This document shows, piece by piece, positions 47,201 through 59,869 of a DNA stretch of 64,000 bases. Position 1 is the first letter of the stretch, and every line of letters starts with the position of its first letter. The position numbers were made by a program, and so were the translations under genes. Location: assembly GCA_963920705.1 (NCBI GenBank), contig OY987232.1, positions 7,566,200 to 7,630,199 of the forward strand. Direction: 5' to 3'. Below the pieces are notes generated by a model that was given only the letters and a program-made list of their open reading frames with translations, ran no database searches and was not told where the DNA came from. The stretch is from Odiellus spinosus (lineage: Eukaryota; Arthropoda; Arachnida; Opiliones; Phalangiidae).

Positions 47201-50200
47201 GAAATTTTTCATTTTTCAAACGAAATTTTTCATTTTTCAAACGAAACTTTTAATTTTTCAAATGAAACTTTTTCATTTTTCAAATGAAACCTTTTCATTT
47301 TTCCAATGAAACTTTTTCATTTTTCCAATGAAACTTTTTCATTTTTCCAATGAAACTTTTTCATTTTTCCAATGAAACCTTTTCATTTTTCAAATGAAAC
47401 TTTTTAATTTTTCAAATGAAACTTTTTCATTTTTCAAATGAAACTTTTTAATTTTTCAAATGAAACTTTTTCATTTTTCAAATGAAACTTTTTCATTTTT
47501 CAAATGAAACTTTTTCATTTTTCAAATGAAATTTTTCATTTTTCAAATGAAATTTTTCATTTTTCAAATGAAATTTTTCATTTTTCAAATGAAATTTTTC
47601 ATTTTTCAAATGAAATTTTTCATTTTTCAAATGAAATTTTTCATTTTTCAAATGAAATTTTTCATTTTTCAAATGAAATTTTTCATTTTTCAAATGAAAT
47701 TTTTCATTTTTCAAATGAAACTTTTTCATTTTTCAAATGAAACTTTTTCATTTTTCAAATGAAACTTTTTCATTTTTCAAATGAAACTTTTTCATTTTTC
47801 AAATGAAATTTTTCATTTTTCAAATGAAATTTTTCATTTTTCAAATGAAATTTTTCATTTTTCAAATGAAATTTTTCATTTTTCCAATGAAACTTTTTCA
47901 TTTTTCCAATGAAACTTTTTCATTTTTCCAATGAAACCTTTTCATTTTTCAAATGAAACTTTTTAATTTTTCAAATGAAACTTTTTCATTTTTCAAATGA
48001 AACTTTTTAATTTTTCAAATGAAACTTTTTCATTTTTCAAATGAAACTTTTTAATTTTTCAAATGAAACTTTTTCATTTTTCAAATGAAACTTTTTCATT
48101 TTTCAAATGAAACTTTTTCATTTTTCAAATGAAATTTTTCATTTTTCAAATGAAATTTTTCATTTTTCAAATGAAACTTTTTCATTTTTCAAATGAAACC
48201 TTTTCATTTTTCAAATGAAACCTTTTCATTTTTCCAATGAAACTTTTTCATTTTTCCAATGAAACTTTTTCATTTTTCAATTGAATCTTTTTCATTTTTC
48301 AAAAGAAATTTTTAATTTTTCAAATGAAACTTTTTCATTTTTCAAATGAAACTTTTTCATTTTTCAAATGAAACTTTTTCATTTTTCAAATGAAACTTTT
48401 TCATTTTTCAAATGAAACTTTTTCATTTTTCAAATGAAACTTTTTCATTTTTCAAATGAAACTTTTTCATTTTTCAAATGAAACTTTTTCATTTTTCAAA
48501 TGAAACTTTTTATTTTTCAAATGAAACTTTTTCATTTTTCAAATGAAACTTTTTCATTTTTCAAATGAAACTTTTTCATTTTTCAAATGAAACTTTTTCA
48601 TTTTTCAAATGAAACTTTTTCATTTTTCAAATGAAACTTTTTCATTTTTCAAATGAAACTTTTTCATTTTTCAAATGCAACTTTTTCAATTTTCAAATGA
48701 AACTTTTTCATTTTTCAAATGAAACCTTTTCATTTTTCCAATGAAACCTTTTCATTTTTCAAATGAAACCTTTTCATTTTTCCAATGAAACTTTTTCATT
48801 TTTCCAATGAAACTTTTTCATTTTTCAAATGAAACCTATTCATTTTTCAAATGAAACCTTTTCATTTTTCCAATGAAACTTTTTCATTTTTCCAATGAAA
48901 CTTTTTCATTTTTCAAATGAAATTTTTCATTTTTCAAATGAAACTTTTTCTTTTTTCAAATGAAACTTTTTCATTTTTCAAATGAAACTTTTTCATTTTT
49001 CAAATGAAATTTTTCATTTTTCAAATGAAACTTTTTCATTTTTCAAAGGAAACTTTTTCATTTTTCAAATGAAACTTTTTCATTTTTCAAAGGAAACTTT
49101 TTCATTTTTCAAATGAAACTTTTTCATTTTTCAAATGAAACTTTTTCATTTTTCAAATGAAACTTTTTCATTTTTCAAATGAAACTTTTTCATTTTTCAA
49201 ATGAAACTTTTTCATTTTTCAAATGAAACTTTTTCATTTTTCAAATGAAACTTTTTCATTTTTCAAATGAAACTTTTTCATTTTTCAAATGAAACATTTT
49301 CATTTTTCAAATGAAATTTTTCATTTTTCAAATGAAATTTTTCATTTTTCAAATGAAATTTTTCATTTTTCAAATGAAATTTTTCATTTTTCAAATGAAA
49401 TTTTTCATTTTTCAAACGAAATTTTTCATTTTTCAAACGAAATTTTTCATTTTTCAAACGAAATTTTTCATTTTTCAAACGAAATTTTTCATTTTTCAAA
49501 CGAAATTTTTCATTTTTCAAACGAAATTTTTCATTTTTCAAACGAAACTTTTAATTTTTCAAATGAAACTTTTTCATTTTTCAAATAAAACCTTTTCATT
49601 TTTCCAATGAAACTTTTTCATTTTTCCAATGAAACTTTTTCATTTTTCCAATGAAACCTTTTCATTTTTCAAATGAAACTTTTTAATTTTTCAAATGAAA
49701 CTTTTTAATTTTTCAAATGAAACTTTTTAATTTTTCAAATGAAACTTTTTCATTTTTCAAATGAAACTTTTTCATTTTTCAAATGAAACTTTTTCATTTT
49801 TCAAATGAAACTTTTTCATTTTTCAAATGAAATTTTTCATTTTTCAAATGAAATTTTTCATTTTTCAAATGAAATTTTTCATTTTTCAAATGAAATTTTT
49901 CATTTTTCCAATGAAACTTTTTCATTTTTCCAATGAAACCTTTTCATTTTTCAAATGAAACTTTTTAATTTTTCAAATGAAACTTTTTCATTTTTCAAAT
50001 GAAACTTTTTAATTTTTCAAATGAAACTTTTTCATTTTTCAAATGAAACTTTTTAATTTTTCAAATGAAACTTTTTCATTTTTCAAATGAAACTTTTTCA
50101 TTTTTCAAATGAAACTTTTTCATTTTTCAAATGAAACTTTTTCATTTTTCAAATGAAACTTTTTCATTTTTCAAATGAAACTTTTTCATTTTTCAAATGA

Positions 50201-53200
50201 AACTTTTTCATTTTTCAAATGAAACTTTTTCATTTTTCAAATGAAACTTTTTCATTTTTCAAATGAAACTTTTTCATTTTTCAAATGAAACTTTTTCATT
50301 TTTCAAATGAAACTTTTTCATTTTTCAAATGAAATTTTTTCATTTTTCAAATGAAACTTTTTCATTTTTCAAATGAAATTTTTTCATTTTTCAAATGAAA
50401 CTTTTTCATTTTTCAAATGAAACTTTTTCATTTTTCAAATGAAACTTTTTCATTTTTCAAATGAAACTTTTTCATTTTTCAAATGAAATTTTTCATTTTT
50501 CAAATGAAACATTTTCATTTTTCAAATGAAATTTTTCATTTTTCAAATGAAATTTTTCATTTTTCAAATGAAATTTTTCATTTTTCAAATGAAATTTTTC
50601 ATTTTTCAAATGAAATTTTTCATTTTTCAAATGAAATTTTTCATTTTTCAAATGAAATTTTTCATTTTTCAAATGAAATTTTTCATTTTTCATTTTTCAA
50701 ATGAAACTTTTTCATTTTTCAAATGAAACCTTTTCATTTTTCCAATGAAACTTTTTCATTTTTCCAATGAAACTTTTTCATTTTTCCAATGAAACCTTTT
50801 CATTTTTCAAATGAAACTTTTTAATTTTTCAAATGAAACTTTTTAATTTTTCAAATGAAACTTTTTCATTTTTCAAATGAAACTTTTTCATTTTTCAAAT
50901 GAAACTTTTTCATTTTTCAAATGAAACTTTTTCATTTTTCAAATGCAACTTTTTCAATTTTCAAATGAAACTTTTTCATTTTTCAAATGAAACCTTTTCA
51001 TTTTTCCAATGAAACCTTTTCATTTTTCAAATGAAACCTTTTCATTTTTCCAATGAAACTTTTTCATTTTTCCAATGAAACTTTTTCATTTTTCAAATGA
51101 AACCTATTCATTTTTCAAATGAAACCTTTTCATTTTTCCAATGAAACTTTTTCATTTTTCCAATGAAACTTTTTCATTTTTCAAATGAAATTTTTCATTT
51201 TTCAAATGAAACTTTTTCTTTTTTCAAATGAAACTTTTTCATTTTTCAAATGAAACTTTTTCATTTTTCAAATGAAATTTTTCATTTTTCAAATGAAACT
51301 TTTTCATTTTTCAAAGGAAACTTTTTCATTTTTCAAATGAAACTTTTTCATTTTTCAAAGGAAACTTTTTCATTTTTCAAATGAAACTTTTTCATTTTTC
51401 AAATGAAACTTTTTCATTTTTCAAATGAAACTTTTTCATTTTTCAAATGAAACTTTTTCATTTTTCAAATGAAACTTTTTCATTTTTCAAATGAAACTTT
51501 TTCATTTTTCAAATGAAACTTTTTCATTTTTCAAATGAAACTTTTTCATTTTTCAAATGAAACATTTTCATTTTTCAAATGAAATTTTTCATTTTTCAAA
51601 TGAAATTTTTCATTTTTCAAATGAAATTTTTCATTTTTCAAATGAAATTTTTCATTTTTCAAATGAAATTTTTCATTTTTCAAATGAAATTTTTCATTTT
51701 TCAAACGAAATTTTTCATTTTTCAAACGAAATTTTTCATTTTTCAAACGAAATTTTTCATTTTTCAAACGAAATTTTTCATTTTTCAAACGAAACTTTTA
51801 ATTTTTCAAACGAAACTTTTTCATTTTTCAAATGAAACCTTTTCATTTTTCCAATGAAACTTTTTCATTTTTCCAATGAAACTTTTTCATTTTTCCAATG
51901 AAACCTTTTCATTTTTCAAATGAAACTTTTTAATTTTTCAAATGAAACTTTTTAATTTTTCAAATGAAACTTTTTAATTTTTCAAATGAAACTTTTTCAT
52001 TTTTCAAATGAAACTTTTTCATTTTTCAAATGAAACTTTTTCATTTTTCAAATGAAACTTTTTCATTTTTCAAATGAAATTTTTCATTTTTCAAATGAAA
52101 TTTTTCATTTTTCAAATGAAATTTTTCATTTTTCAAATGAAATTTTTCATTTTTCCAATGAAACTTTTTCATTTTTCCAATGAAACTTTTTCATTTTTCC
52201 AATGAAACCTTTTCATTTTTCAAATGAAACTTTTTAATTTTTCAAATGAAACTTTTTCATTTTTCAAATGAAACTTTTTAATTTTTCAAATGAAACTTTT
52301 TCATTTTTCAAATGAAACTTTTTAATTTTTCAAATGAAACTTTTTCATTTTTCAAATGAAACTTTTTCATTTTTCAAATGAAACTTTTTCATTTTTCAAA
52401 TGAAACTTTTTCATTTTTCAAATGAAACTTTTTCATTTTTCAAATGAAACTTTTTCATTTTTCAAATGAAACTTTTTCATTTTTCAAATGAAACTTTTTC
52501 ATTTTTCAAATGAAACTTTTTCATTTTTCAAATGAAACTTTTTCATTTTTCAAATGAAACTTTTTCATTTTTCAAATGAAACTTTTTCATTTTTCAAATG
52601 AAATTTTTTCATTTTTCAAATGAAACTTTTTCATTTTTCAAATGAAATTTTTTCATTTTTCAAATGAAACTTTTTCATTTTTCAAATGAAACTTTTTCAT
52701 TTTTCAAATGAAACTTTTTCATTTTTCAAATGAAACTTTTTCATTTTTCAAATGAAACTTTTTCATTTTTCAAATGAAATTTTTCATTTTTCAAATGAAA
52801 CATTTTCATTTTTCAAATGAAATTTTTCATTTTTCAAATGAAATTTTTCATTTTTCAAATGAAATTTTTCATTTTTCAAATGAAATTTTTCATTTTTCAA
52901 ATGAAATTTTTCATTTTTCAAATGAAATTTTTCATTTTTCAAATGAAATTTTTCATTTTTCAAATGAAATTTTTCATTTTTCATTTTTCAAATGAAACTT
53001 TTTCATTTTTCAAATGAAACCTTTTCATTTTTCCAATGAAACTTTTTCATTTTTCCAATGAAACTTTTTCATTTTTCCAATGAAACCTTTTCATTTTTCA
53101 AATGAAACTTTTTAATTTTTCAAATGAAACTTTTTAATTTTTCAAATGAAACTTTTTCATTTTTCAAATGAAACTTTTTCATTTTTCAAATGAAACTTTT

Positions 53201-54905
53201 TCATTTTTCAAATGAAACTTTTTCATTTTTCAAATGAAATTTTTCATTTTTCCAATGAAACCTTTTCATTTTTCAAATGAAACTTTTTAATTTTTCAAAT
53301 GAAACTTTTTCATTTTTCAAATGAAACTTTTTAATTTTTCAAATGAAACTTTTTCATTTTTCAAATGAAACTTTTTCATTTTTCAAATGAAACTTTTTCA
53401 TTTTTCAAATGAAATTTTTCATTTTTCAAATGAAATTTTTCATTTTTCAAATGAAATTTTTCATTTTTCAAATGAAATTTTTCATTTTTCAAATGAAATT
53501 TTTCATTTTTCAAATGAAATTTTTCATTTTTCAAATGAAATTTTTCATTTTTCAAATGAAATTTTTCATTTTTCAAATGAAATTTTTCATTTTTCAAATG
53601 AAATTTTTTCATTTTTCAAATGAAATTTTTCATTTTTCAAATGAAATTTTTCATTTTTCAAATGAAACTTTTTCATTTTTCAAATGAAACTTTTTCATTT
53701 TTCAAATGAAATTTTTCATTTTTCAAATGAAATTTTTCATTTTTCAAATGAAATTTTTCATTTTTCAAATGAAATTTTTCATTTTTCAAATGAAATTTTT
53801 TCATTTTTCAAATGAAATTTTTCATTTTTCAAATGTAATTTTTCATTTTTCAAATGAAAGTTTTTCATTTTTCAAATGAAACTTTTTCATTTTTCAAAGG
53901 AAACTTTTTCATTTTTCAAATGAAACTTTTTCATTTTTCAAATGAAACTTTTTCATTTTTCAAATGAAACTTTTTCATTTTTCAAATGAAACTTTTTCAT
54001 TTTTCAAATGAAACTTTTTCATTTTTCAAATGAAACTTTTTCATTTTTCAAATGAAACTTTTTCATTTTTCAAATGAAACTTTTTCATTTTTCAAATGAA
54101 ACTTTTTCATTTTTCAAATGAAACTTTTTCATTTTTCAAATGAAACTTTTTCATTTTTCAAATGAAACTTTTTCATTTTTCAAATGAAACTTTTTCATTT
54201 TTCAAATGAAACTTTTTCATTTTTCAAATGAAACTTTTTCATTTTTCAAATGAAACTTTTTCATTTTTCAAATGAAACTTTTTCATTTTTCAAATGAAAC
54301 TTTTTCATTTTTCAAATGAAACTTTTTCATTTTTTAAATGAAACTTTTTCATTTTTTAAATGAAACTTTTTCATTTTTCAAATGAAACTTTTTCATTTTT
54401 CAAATGAAACTTTTTCATTTTTCAAATGAAACTTTTTCATTTTTCAAATGAAACTTTTTCATTTTTCAAATGAAACTTTTTCATTTTTCAAATGAAACTT
54501 TTTCATTTTTCAAATGAAACTTTTTCATTTTTCAAATGAAACTTTTTCATTTTTCAAATGAACTTTTTCATTTTTCAAATGAAACTTTTTCATTTTTCAA
54601 TTGAAACTTTTTCATTTTTCAAATGAAACTTTTTCATTTTTCAAATGAAACTTTTTCATTTTTCAAATGAAACTTTTTCATTTTTCAAATGAAACTTTTT
54701 CATTTTTCAAATGAAACTTTTTCATTTTTCAAATGAAACTTTTTCATTTTTCAAATGAAACTTTTTCATTTTTCAAATGAAATTTTTTCATTTTTCAAAT
54801 GAAACTTTTTCATTTTTCAAATGAAACTTTTTCATTTTTCAAATGAAACTTTTTCATTTTTCAAATGAAACTTTTTCATTTTTCAAATGAAACTTTTTCA
54901 TTTCT
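38275..54905. repeat. 16.6-kb satellite array, 22-bp self-complementary unit
   Basis: About 750 head-to-tail copies of CTTTTTCATTTTTCAAATGA plus AA. Each unit is a dyad: TTTCATTT, a 3-base centre, then AAATGAAA, so either strand can fold into an 8-bp hairpin per unit. The left border (about 38280-38460) uses the variant CAATTGAACC. About 38460-45080 is nearly homogeneous, with clustered CATCTTTC variants at 42108-42240 and 42695-42930. About 45080-53840 is diverse (21-bp units ending GAAATTT, CCAATGAAACC, CGAAA and TTTAATTT variants). About 53840-54905 is homogeneous again. There are no genes; the 21-bp stretches give long open frames (FHFSNEI on plus, KNEKFHL on minus) only because 21 is a multiple of three. 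Confidence 0.97.
45700..53400. repeat. Higher-order repeat inside the satellite, period about 2.27 kb
   Basis: Rare variants recur in the same order. CAAATGCAACTTTTTCAATT lies at 46303, 48672 and 50940; TGAAACCTAT at 46461, 48830 and 51098; the 21-bp block with CGAAA units starts near 47030, 49289 and 51557; a second 21-bp block ending in doubled CATTTTTCATTTTTC is at 50483 and 52774. Copies two and three are 2,268 bp apart by two independent markers. Copy one is 110 bp (five units) longer between the second and third marker. Confidence 0.85.
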
Positions 54906-55140
54906 AGTGTTTTTTATGTTTGGTATCCTCCATGTTTTTTTTGTATGGCATATTCCATGTTTTTTTTTAAGTTTGGCATCCTCCATGTTTTTTTTAAGTT
55001 TGGCATCCTCCATGTTTTTTTTTATGTTTGGCATCCTCCATGTTTTATTTATTTTTTTTATTTTTGACATCCTCCGTGTTTTTTATGTTTGGCATCCTCT
55101 ATGTTTTTTTTAATGTTTGGAATCCTCCATGCTTTTAAAG
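54906..55140. repeat. Minisatellite, about 26-31 bp unit (GGCATCCTCCATG)
   Basis: About eight copies of ATGTTTGGCATCCTCCATG followed by a T-run of varying length. It abuts the satellite directly. Slippage of the T-run explains unit-length differences. Confidence 0.9.
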
Positions 55141-55234
55141 TTTTTTAGGAATTGCTTGGCTTAGTCATACGCGACTTCTTGTTTCTTGGTTTAAAAAAAT
55201 ATAATATATATAGAAGTTCTGGCAATATTGAGGC

Positions 55235-55265
55235 GTAGTGCCGTGGCCGAGCGGTTAAAGCCGTC
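55235..55265 (+). other. tRNA 5'-half-like fragment (A-box)
   Basis: GTAGTGCCGTGGCCGAGCGG then TTAAAGCCGTC matches the 5' half of a class II (Leu/Ser-type) tRNA including the A-box. No anticodon arm or B-box follows, so it is a truncated tRNA-derived fragment or SINE head rather than a tRNA gene. Confidence 0.4.
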
Positions 55266-55514
55266 AAATATATACCATCATTATAAAATATAATAATCCA
55301 GGGGGCCGAAAAAAATGTAAATGGTTGGATGGATAGCAAATGAGTATACGAAGGACTTTCATTACTTCGATTAATTGTATTAATGAAATTAACATATAAT
55401 TTAAAGCTATTTGCATTATTTGTGGTTTAAACCTACGCGATTACTCATTTTTCTACTCGATGACGTTTTTCGTCATTTCTGGGGACATCTGACAGCCCGG
55501 TACATAGTAATAGC

Positions 55515-56021
55515 TTACACCACCACCCGTTGGGTGTTTGGTGTGTGGCTAAAAAGTAATATATCTGGAGTATCCGCCAGGCCTCTCCTTCTTTCTTCTG
55601 GCACCGAGTTGATACGAGGGGATAGACCTATCTTGATATACTGGGGAGAAGACCCTTTTACACGGGGCAGATGTATACAAATATTTTGGAAAGTTTTCTT
55701 CAAAGATGGCAGTAGTAGCAAATAAATTTTAGCGAGGTCCTTAGTAATTTCGGAAGAACACGGCGGCTGGAGTACCAGAAGGGTTAATTTTCCCCATAGT
55801 AGGGTATTAAATTCATAAGAAATGTTCCAATATTTTCCGAAAATGATATAAAAGAGTACTATGAGAAACGGAATAATACCCAAGATCATAACAAAAGAAG
55901 TTACAACTTTATTGTCGAAAAATACGTAGAAAAAAAGCACGTCATGACTTTTACTGACAGGTAAGCCTTGGCGTTTCACATTAATGATTGTGATCCAAGG
56001 CTTAAATACGCGTTCCTGCAT
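55515..56021 (-). pseudogene. Possible ionotropic-receptor fragment (M1-pore region)
   Basis: Open for 168 codons from ATG (56021-56019). Residues about 38-62 (VVTSFVMILGIIPFLIVLFY) form one strong membrane segment. LLWGKLTLLVLQPPCSSEIT and KDLAKIYLLLL then resemble the pore loop and start of M2 in insect IRs (L.LQ..., S....RI..L). The spacing is similar to exon 3931-3790 of the receptor at 1-4 kb. The rest of the frame (KKTFQNICIHLPRVKG onward) does not look like a receptor and may be intronic. No splice partners were found, so it is a lone exon or remnant. Confidence 0.35.
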
Positions 56022-56919
56022 TATTATATCAATAAAAAGTCCAAAAAATGAGCCCTATATTGAAACGGGAATGGTCGTAACTTTTCTCCTCCACCTCCTA
56101 GGCCTAAACCGATTGCGCCGTAAGAAAGTAGACATTCCGTAGATTATATATTGAAAAATATTTTTCTATTATTTTTTTCCATTTTCATTTAATCTATTTA
56201 AGCTGTTTTACATGTTTTGAGAATGAGCCGTGGATTCGCTTCCGTTGTCTCAATTCTTCCAATTCCGCCCAAATTTAAAGGGATTGTAAAACAAAACATT
56301 TTTATATTTTTATTTCCACGTGGCGACAACTTTCGCTAGAGTGTCTCTAATCCTGCAGAATCTGCCGGTACATATACCTGGAGATTAAATATATTTATGT
56401 TGGCAGCCACCCTTTATTGTTTGAAGAACCCTTCTGTAAGGGAATGCCGTTTGGTTTTGGGGGAAATCGTAGATGGTAGGGGTTGAGGAGAGGGTAAGGT
56501 TAGTTTTATACGGTCAGAAAACCTCATAAAAGGCGAGCAATTTATCTTTCTTTCAATACGTGCCCAAAATAATGGAGAAGCTACGTGAAATGGCGTCGAA
56601 ACACGACCGGACCCCAATCATGCACGCTGGTGCCCTTCGACGCAAGATCTCGTAAAGGGGACGCTTATAGTAGCCTTACGCATTTTAGAGAGAGAAAGGA
56701 AGTAGAGATATGGGTCTTGCGATGGTGGCTAGCCGTTGGACTCGCCGAGAGATTGTAGATTGGCGAGGCGTCGAACGAAGGTGCTAATTTAAGATAATTG
56801 ATTGGCTTCCTCCACGGGGTGCTTTTAGATCATGCACAACTTACTCATAAATTTAAATAAAGTTTGCTTTTTACCCAGCCACTCTACAAATTGCTTCCCA
56901 GAGTTTGCCTTTCTTTCAC
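56022..56919. other. No feature recognised
   Basis: Mixed-composition spacer. No repeat, RNA gene or convincing frame found on either strand. Confidence 0.35.
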
Positions 56920-57480
56920 TTCTAAAATTTTCTAGAAGTTTCTGGAATGTTCTTAAATTTTCTAGAAGTTTCTGGAATGTTCTAAAATTTTCTAGAAGTT
57001 TCTGGAATGTTCTAAAATTTTCTAGAAGTTTCTGGAATGTTCTAAAATTTTCAGAAATTTTCTAGAATTTTCTGGAAGGTTTTAAAATTTTCTAGAATTT
57101 AGTGGAATTTTCAAACATTTTCTGGAAGGTTCTAAAATATGTTCTAACATTTTCTGGAATGTTCTAAAATTTTCTAGACTGTTCTAAATTTTTGTATAAA
57201 TTTTCAGAATTAGCCAGAAATTCCCAGACCTTTCTAGAGTTTTCTAGAATTTTATGGAATGTTCTACAATTTTCTAGAATTTTCTGGAATGTTCTAAAAT
57301 GTTCTAAAAATCTCTAAAATTTTCTAGACTATTCTAAATTTTTGTAGAAATTTTCGGAATTAGCCAAAATTTTCAGACCTTTCTAGAACTTTCAAGCACT
57401 TTCCAGACCATTCTAGAACTTTCAATCCCTTTCTAGGTATTTCTAGACATCTCCAAACTTTTCTGGAACCTTCTGGAAAA
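56920..57480. repeat. Minisatellite of heat-shock-element pentamers (30-bp unit)
   Basis: Four near-identical 30-bp units at 56930-57049 followed by decaying copies to about 57480. Each unit parses as six 5-bp steps: TTC-ta-GAA-gt-TTC-tg-GAA-tg-TTC-ta-AAA-tt. Five of six match the alternating TTC/GAA blocks of an HSE, with perfect 5-bp phasing carried from unit to unit. Starts of the perfect five-block cores: 56930, 56960, 56990 and 57020. The right part keeps TTCTAGAA, TTCTGGAA and TTCTAAAA blocks with some loss of phase. Confidence 0.85.
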
Positions 57481-57504
57481 AGTTATTATAAGTTGATGAT
57501 TTGA

Positions 57505-57665
57505 ATTAATTATATTAATTATTATATATAATAATTATTATAATTATTATAATTATTATAATTATTATAATTATTATAATTATTATAATTATTATAATTA
57601 TTATAATTATTATAATTATTATAATTATTATAATTATTATAATTATTATAATTATTATAAATATT
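57505..57665. repeat. AT microsatellite, 9-bp unit (ATTATAATT)
   Basis: About 16 copies of ATTATAATT with a palindromic TTATAATTA character; almost pure A/T. Confidence 0.95.
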
Positions 57666-58019
57666 AATTATATACACTTTTCAAATAGATTCCATCTTGA
57701 AACTTGATTTTTTACCAAAATTCCGAACGTAAAGATTATATTTCATAATTTAATTTTCGATTTTAGATCAAGAATTATATTCAGAAAATGGAACTCCAAA
57801 TTTATTCACAATTATCGAAACATGATTGGCAGCGTTATATTTTAAGAAATATTTATTTTAGAAGATTTTTGATATTAAGAAAAAATTTATGAAGGATTTT
57901 CCTATTTTATTAAGTGGGCCAAAGACGTTGAGAACTTGAGATGAAAATAATAAATCTATAAAACAAAGACGCGATGTGGAACCAGGAGGGGAAGAACCAA
58001 TGACATTCTAAGAAGGCTT
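57666..58019. other. No feature recognised
   Basis: AT-rich spacer before repeat family A copy 3. Confidence 0.35.
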
Positions 58020-59073
58020 TTTACCTCCCCGACTGAACTTTAGTTCAGGGGGAGGTTTTACACTGGTCGTATCTGTGTGTGTGTGTCACTTCCTGTGTAA
58101 GCGGATATCCTGTGTAAGCGGAAATCACGTGACCTAGCTCGTGGAGCCAAAAGTCTAGAGACGTAATCATGCCAGCTAGGGTTACGATAAACGTCTAGAC
58201 GTTGAGAAAGGGGGGTTTGCCCCAACTCTTCTTGGTTACTCGCTCGGTGAATAAAGGTTAGCGAAAGCTATATATACCCCTTTTCCATGCCCTAACTATT
58301 TTGGCCTTATGCCGCGATATCTTTTAGTGAATTGAAGCGTATAATTCATTTAAATTTTAATTTAATATAATAATATTGTTAAACTGAATCTAATTAATAA
58401 AGAAGCTGAAAAATCAATTAAAAATTCGAGATAGTTTAGAAGATATTTAAGAAATTTCCCAAACATTTAATGAAATGTGACCGTTTAATACCAGCTTGAG
58501 TTGGCAACACGCGCTAAGCTGTTTTCCATATATCATTTAGTCCAAAAAGCAAAGGTATAACGCGCAGTATAGGCTTAGTCTTGCTGCAAACTTGGGGTGG
58601 ATTGAAGAATCTAAATAAAGGTGCGTTTACACGGGTATCCCACCGTCCACTGAATTCGAATTAATACAGACAAAGGTACTTTGACAAAATTTGATAAGAC
58701 TTCTTTCGGTACGAGAGTTTCTCTAGTTAAACACAGATTTAAATAATGAAATATTGATAAAGTATATGAAGTAATAGAGAGTAAGGTGCCTGAATTGGTT
58801 ACAAAAGGGTGAAATCATAAGCTTAGCCGATTTTTATTAATTGCTTCAAAATGATAAACAAAAATTTTATTTCTTAAACAGTAGAATGATAAGGAATATC
58901 CATTGAATTCGAGCTAATAGAGAGAAAGTATAGTTTATTGTTTACGAGTGCTTCTCTTAGTTAAACAAAGATTTCTATAATGAAAGATTGATAAGGTATA
59001 TGAAGTAATAGAGAGAAAGGTGGCTGAATGGGTTACGAAAAGGTTAAAACATAAACCTAGCGATCTTTATTAA

Positions 59074-59869
59074 AGGGAAAGGCAACCCAACTTTAAAAGT
59101 ACTTCCATTGGAAAGAGCATGCTTAAAAACCTACAAATCAAAACACATTATAGTGATTTAAGTCTTGGTTAATTTATAAATATCATTTTAAAACCAAAAT
59201 TGACGTTCCTAGAAGAACGCCATATTTGCTTCCCGGCATTTCGAGTTTTAAAAATAAGGATCCGCTTCAATGATTGGCCTTTAAGTCACCCAATAAAGAT
59301 TCGCGAAACGAAGGCCATTCGAGTCGGCTGCAGTCGGATCGTCTGTTCGTAACTTCGTAAGAAGACCCGCAATTTTGTGATTTCTAACTTTCTACGAAAA
59401 CATGCCTAATTGCGTAATTAATGAATGCAGTTTAGTTCTTACCTTCTAATTCTTCAAATCAACTTAAGACTCGGTTAATACCTAGTACTGACTACTACTA
59501 GCTCAGCTGGCCGACCGACCTTCGGGTTAGTGTTCGCGCGCGGGATCCTTCGGAAGTAGCCTATGTTTCGGCCCGGCATATCTTATTTGACTCTAAAGAA
59601 ATTGAGCGCGCTTATACCCACATCTATTTTCAGCTAGAGTCAAGTGACTTTAGGTGAGAAATAAACCAATCGGCGAAGCCGATCCTCAGCAGGCATCGAA
59701 AGGGTATGAAAAAACTAAAATGGCGTTCACTAGAGATCACTTTTTGCTTATAATAAACGTAAATATCTTAATATCTACTAACTATTAAATTTTTTGCGAT
59801 ATGGTATTAGTCGTTTTAATATACGCTCTATAATTTAAGACACACTTTTTTTTATCCCGGTCTGTACCT
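59074..59869. mobile_element. 796-bp insertion flanked by TTAA
   Basis: Copy 2 reads TTTATTAAGTGGTTC across this point. In copy 3 the TTAA is present at both sides (59070-59073 and 59870-59873) with 796 bp between. Ends read AGGGAAAGGC and, inverted, AGGTACAGACC, a weak inverted repeat. A TTAA duplication is typical of piggyBac and Kolobok elements. No transposase is present, so it is non-autonomous. Confidence 0.75.

Noticed and set aside
47030..53687. Open frames of 60-100 codons encoding FHFSNEI or KNEKFHL heptads
   Set aside because: They arise automatically from 21-bp repeat units and are open on both strands; no start context or unique sequence supports a gene.
38275..54905. CRISPR-like array of short regular repeats
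   Set aside because: Units are directly contiguous with no unique spacers, and the host is a eukaryote. It is a simple satellite.
55145..55339. Minus-strand 64-codon frame
   Set aside because: Overlaps the tRNA-like fragment and AT-rich DNA; no domain or splice support.
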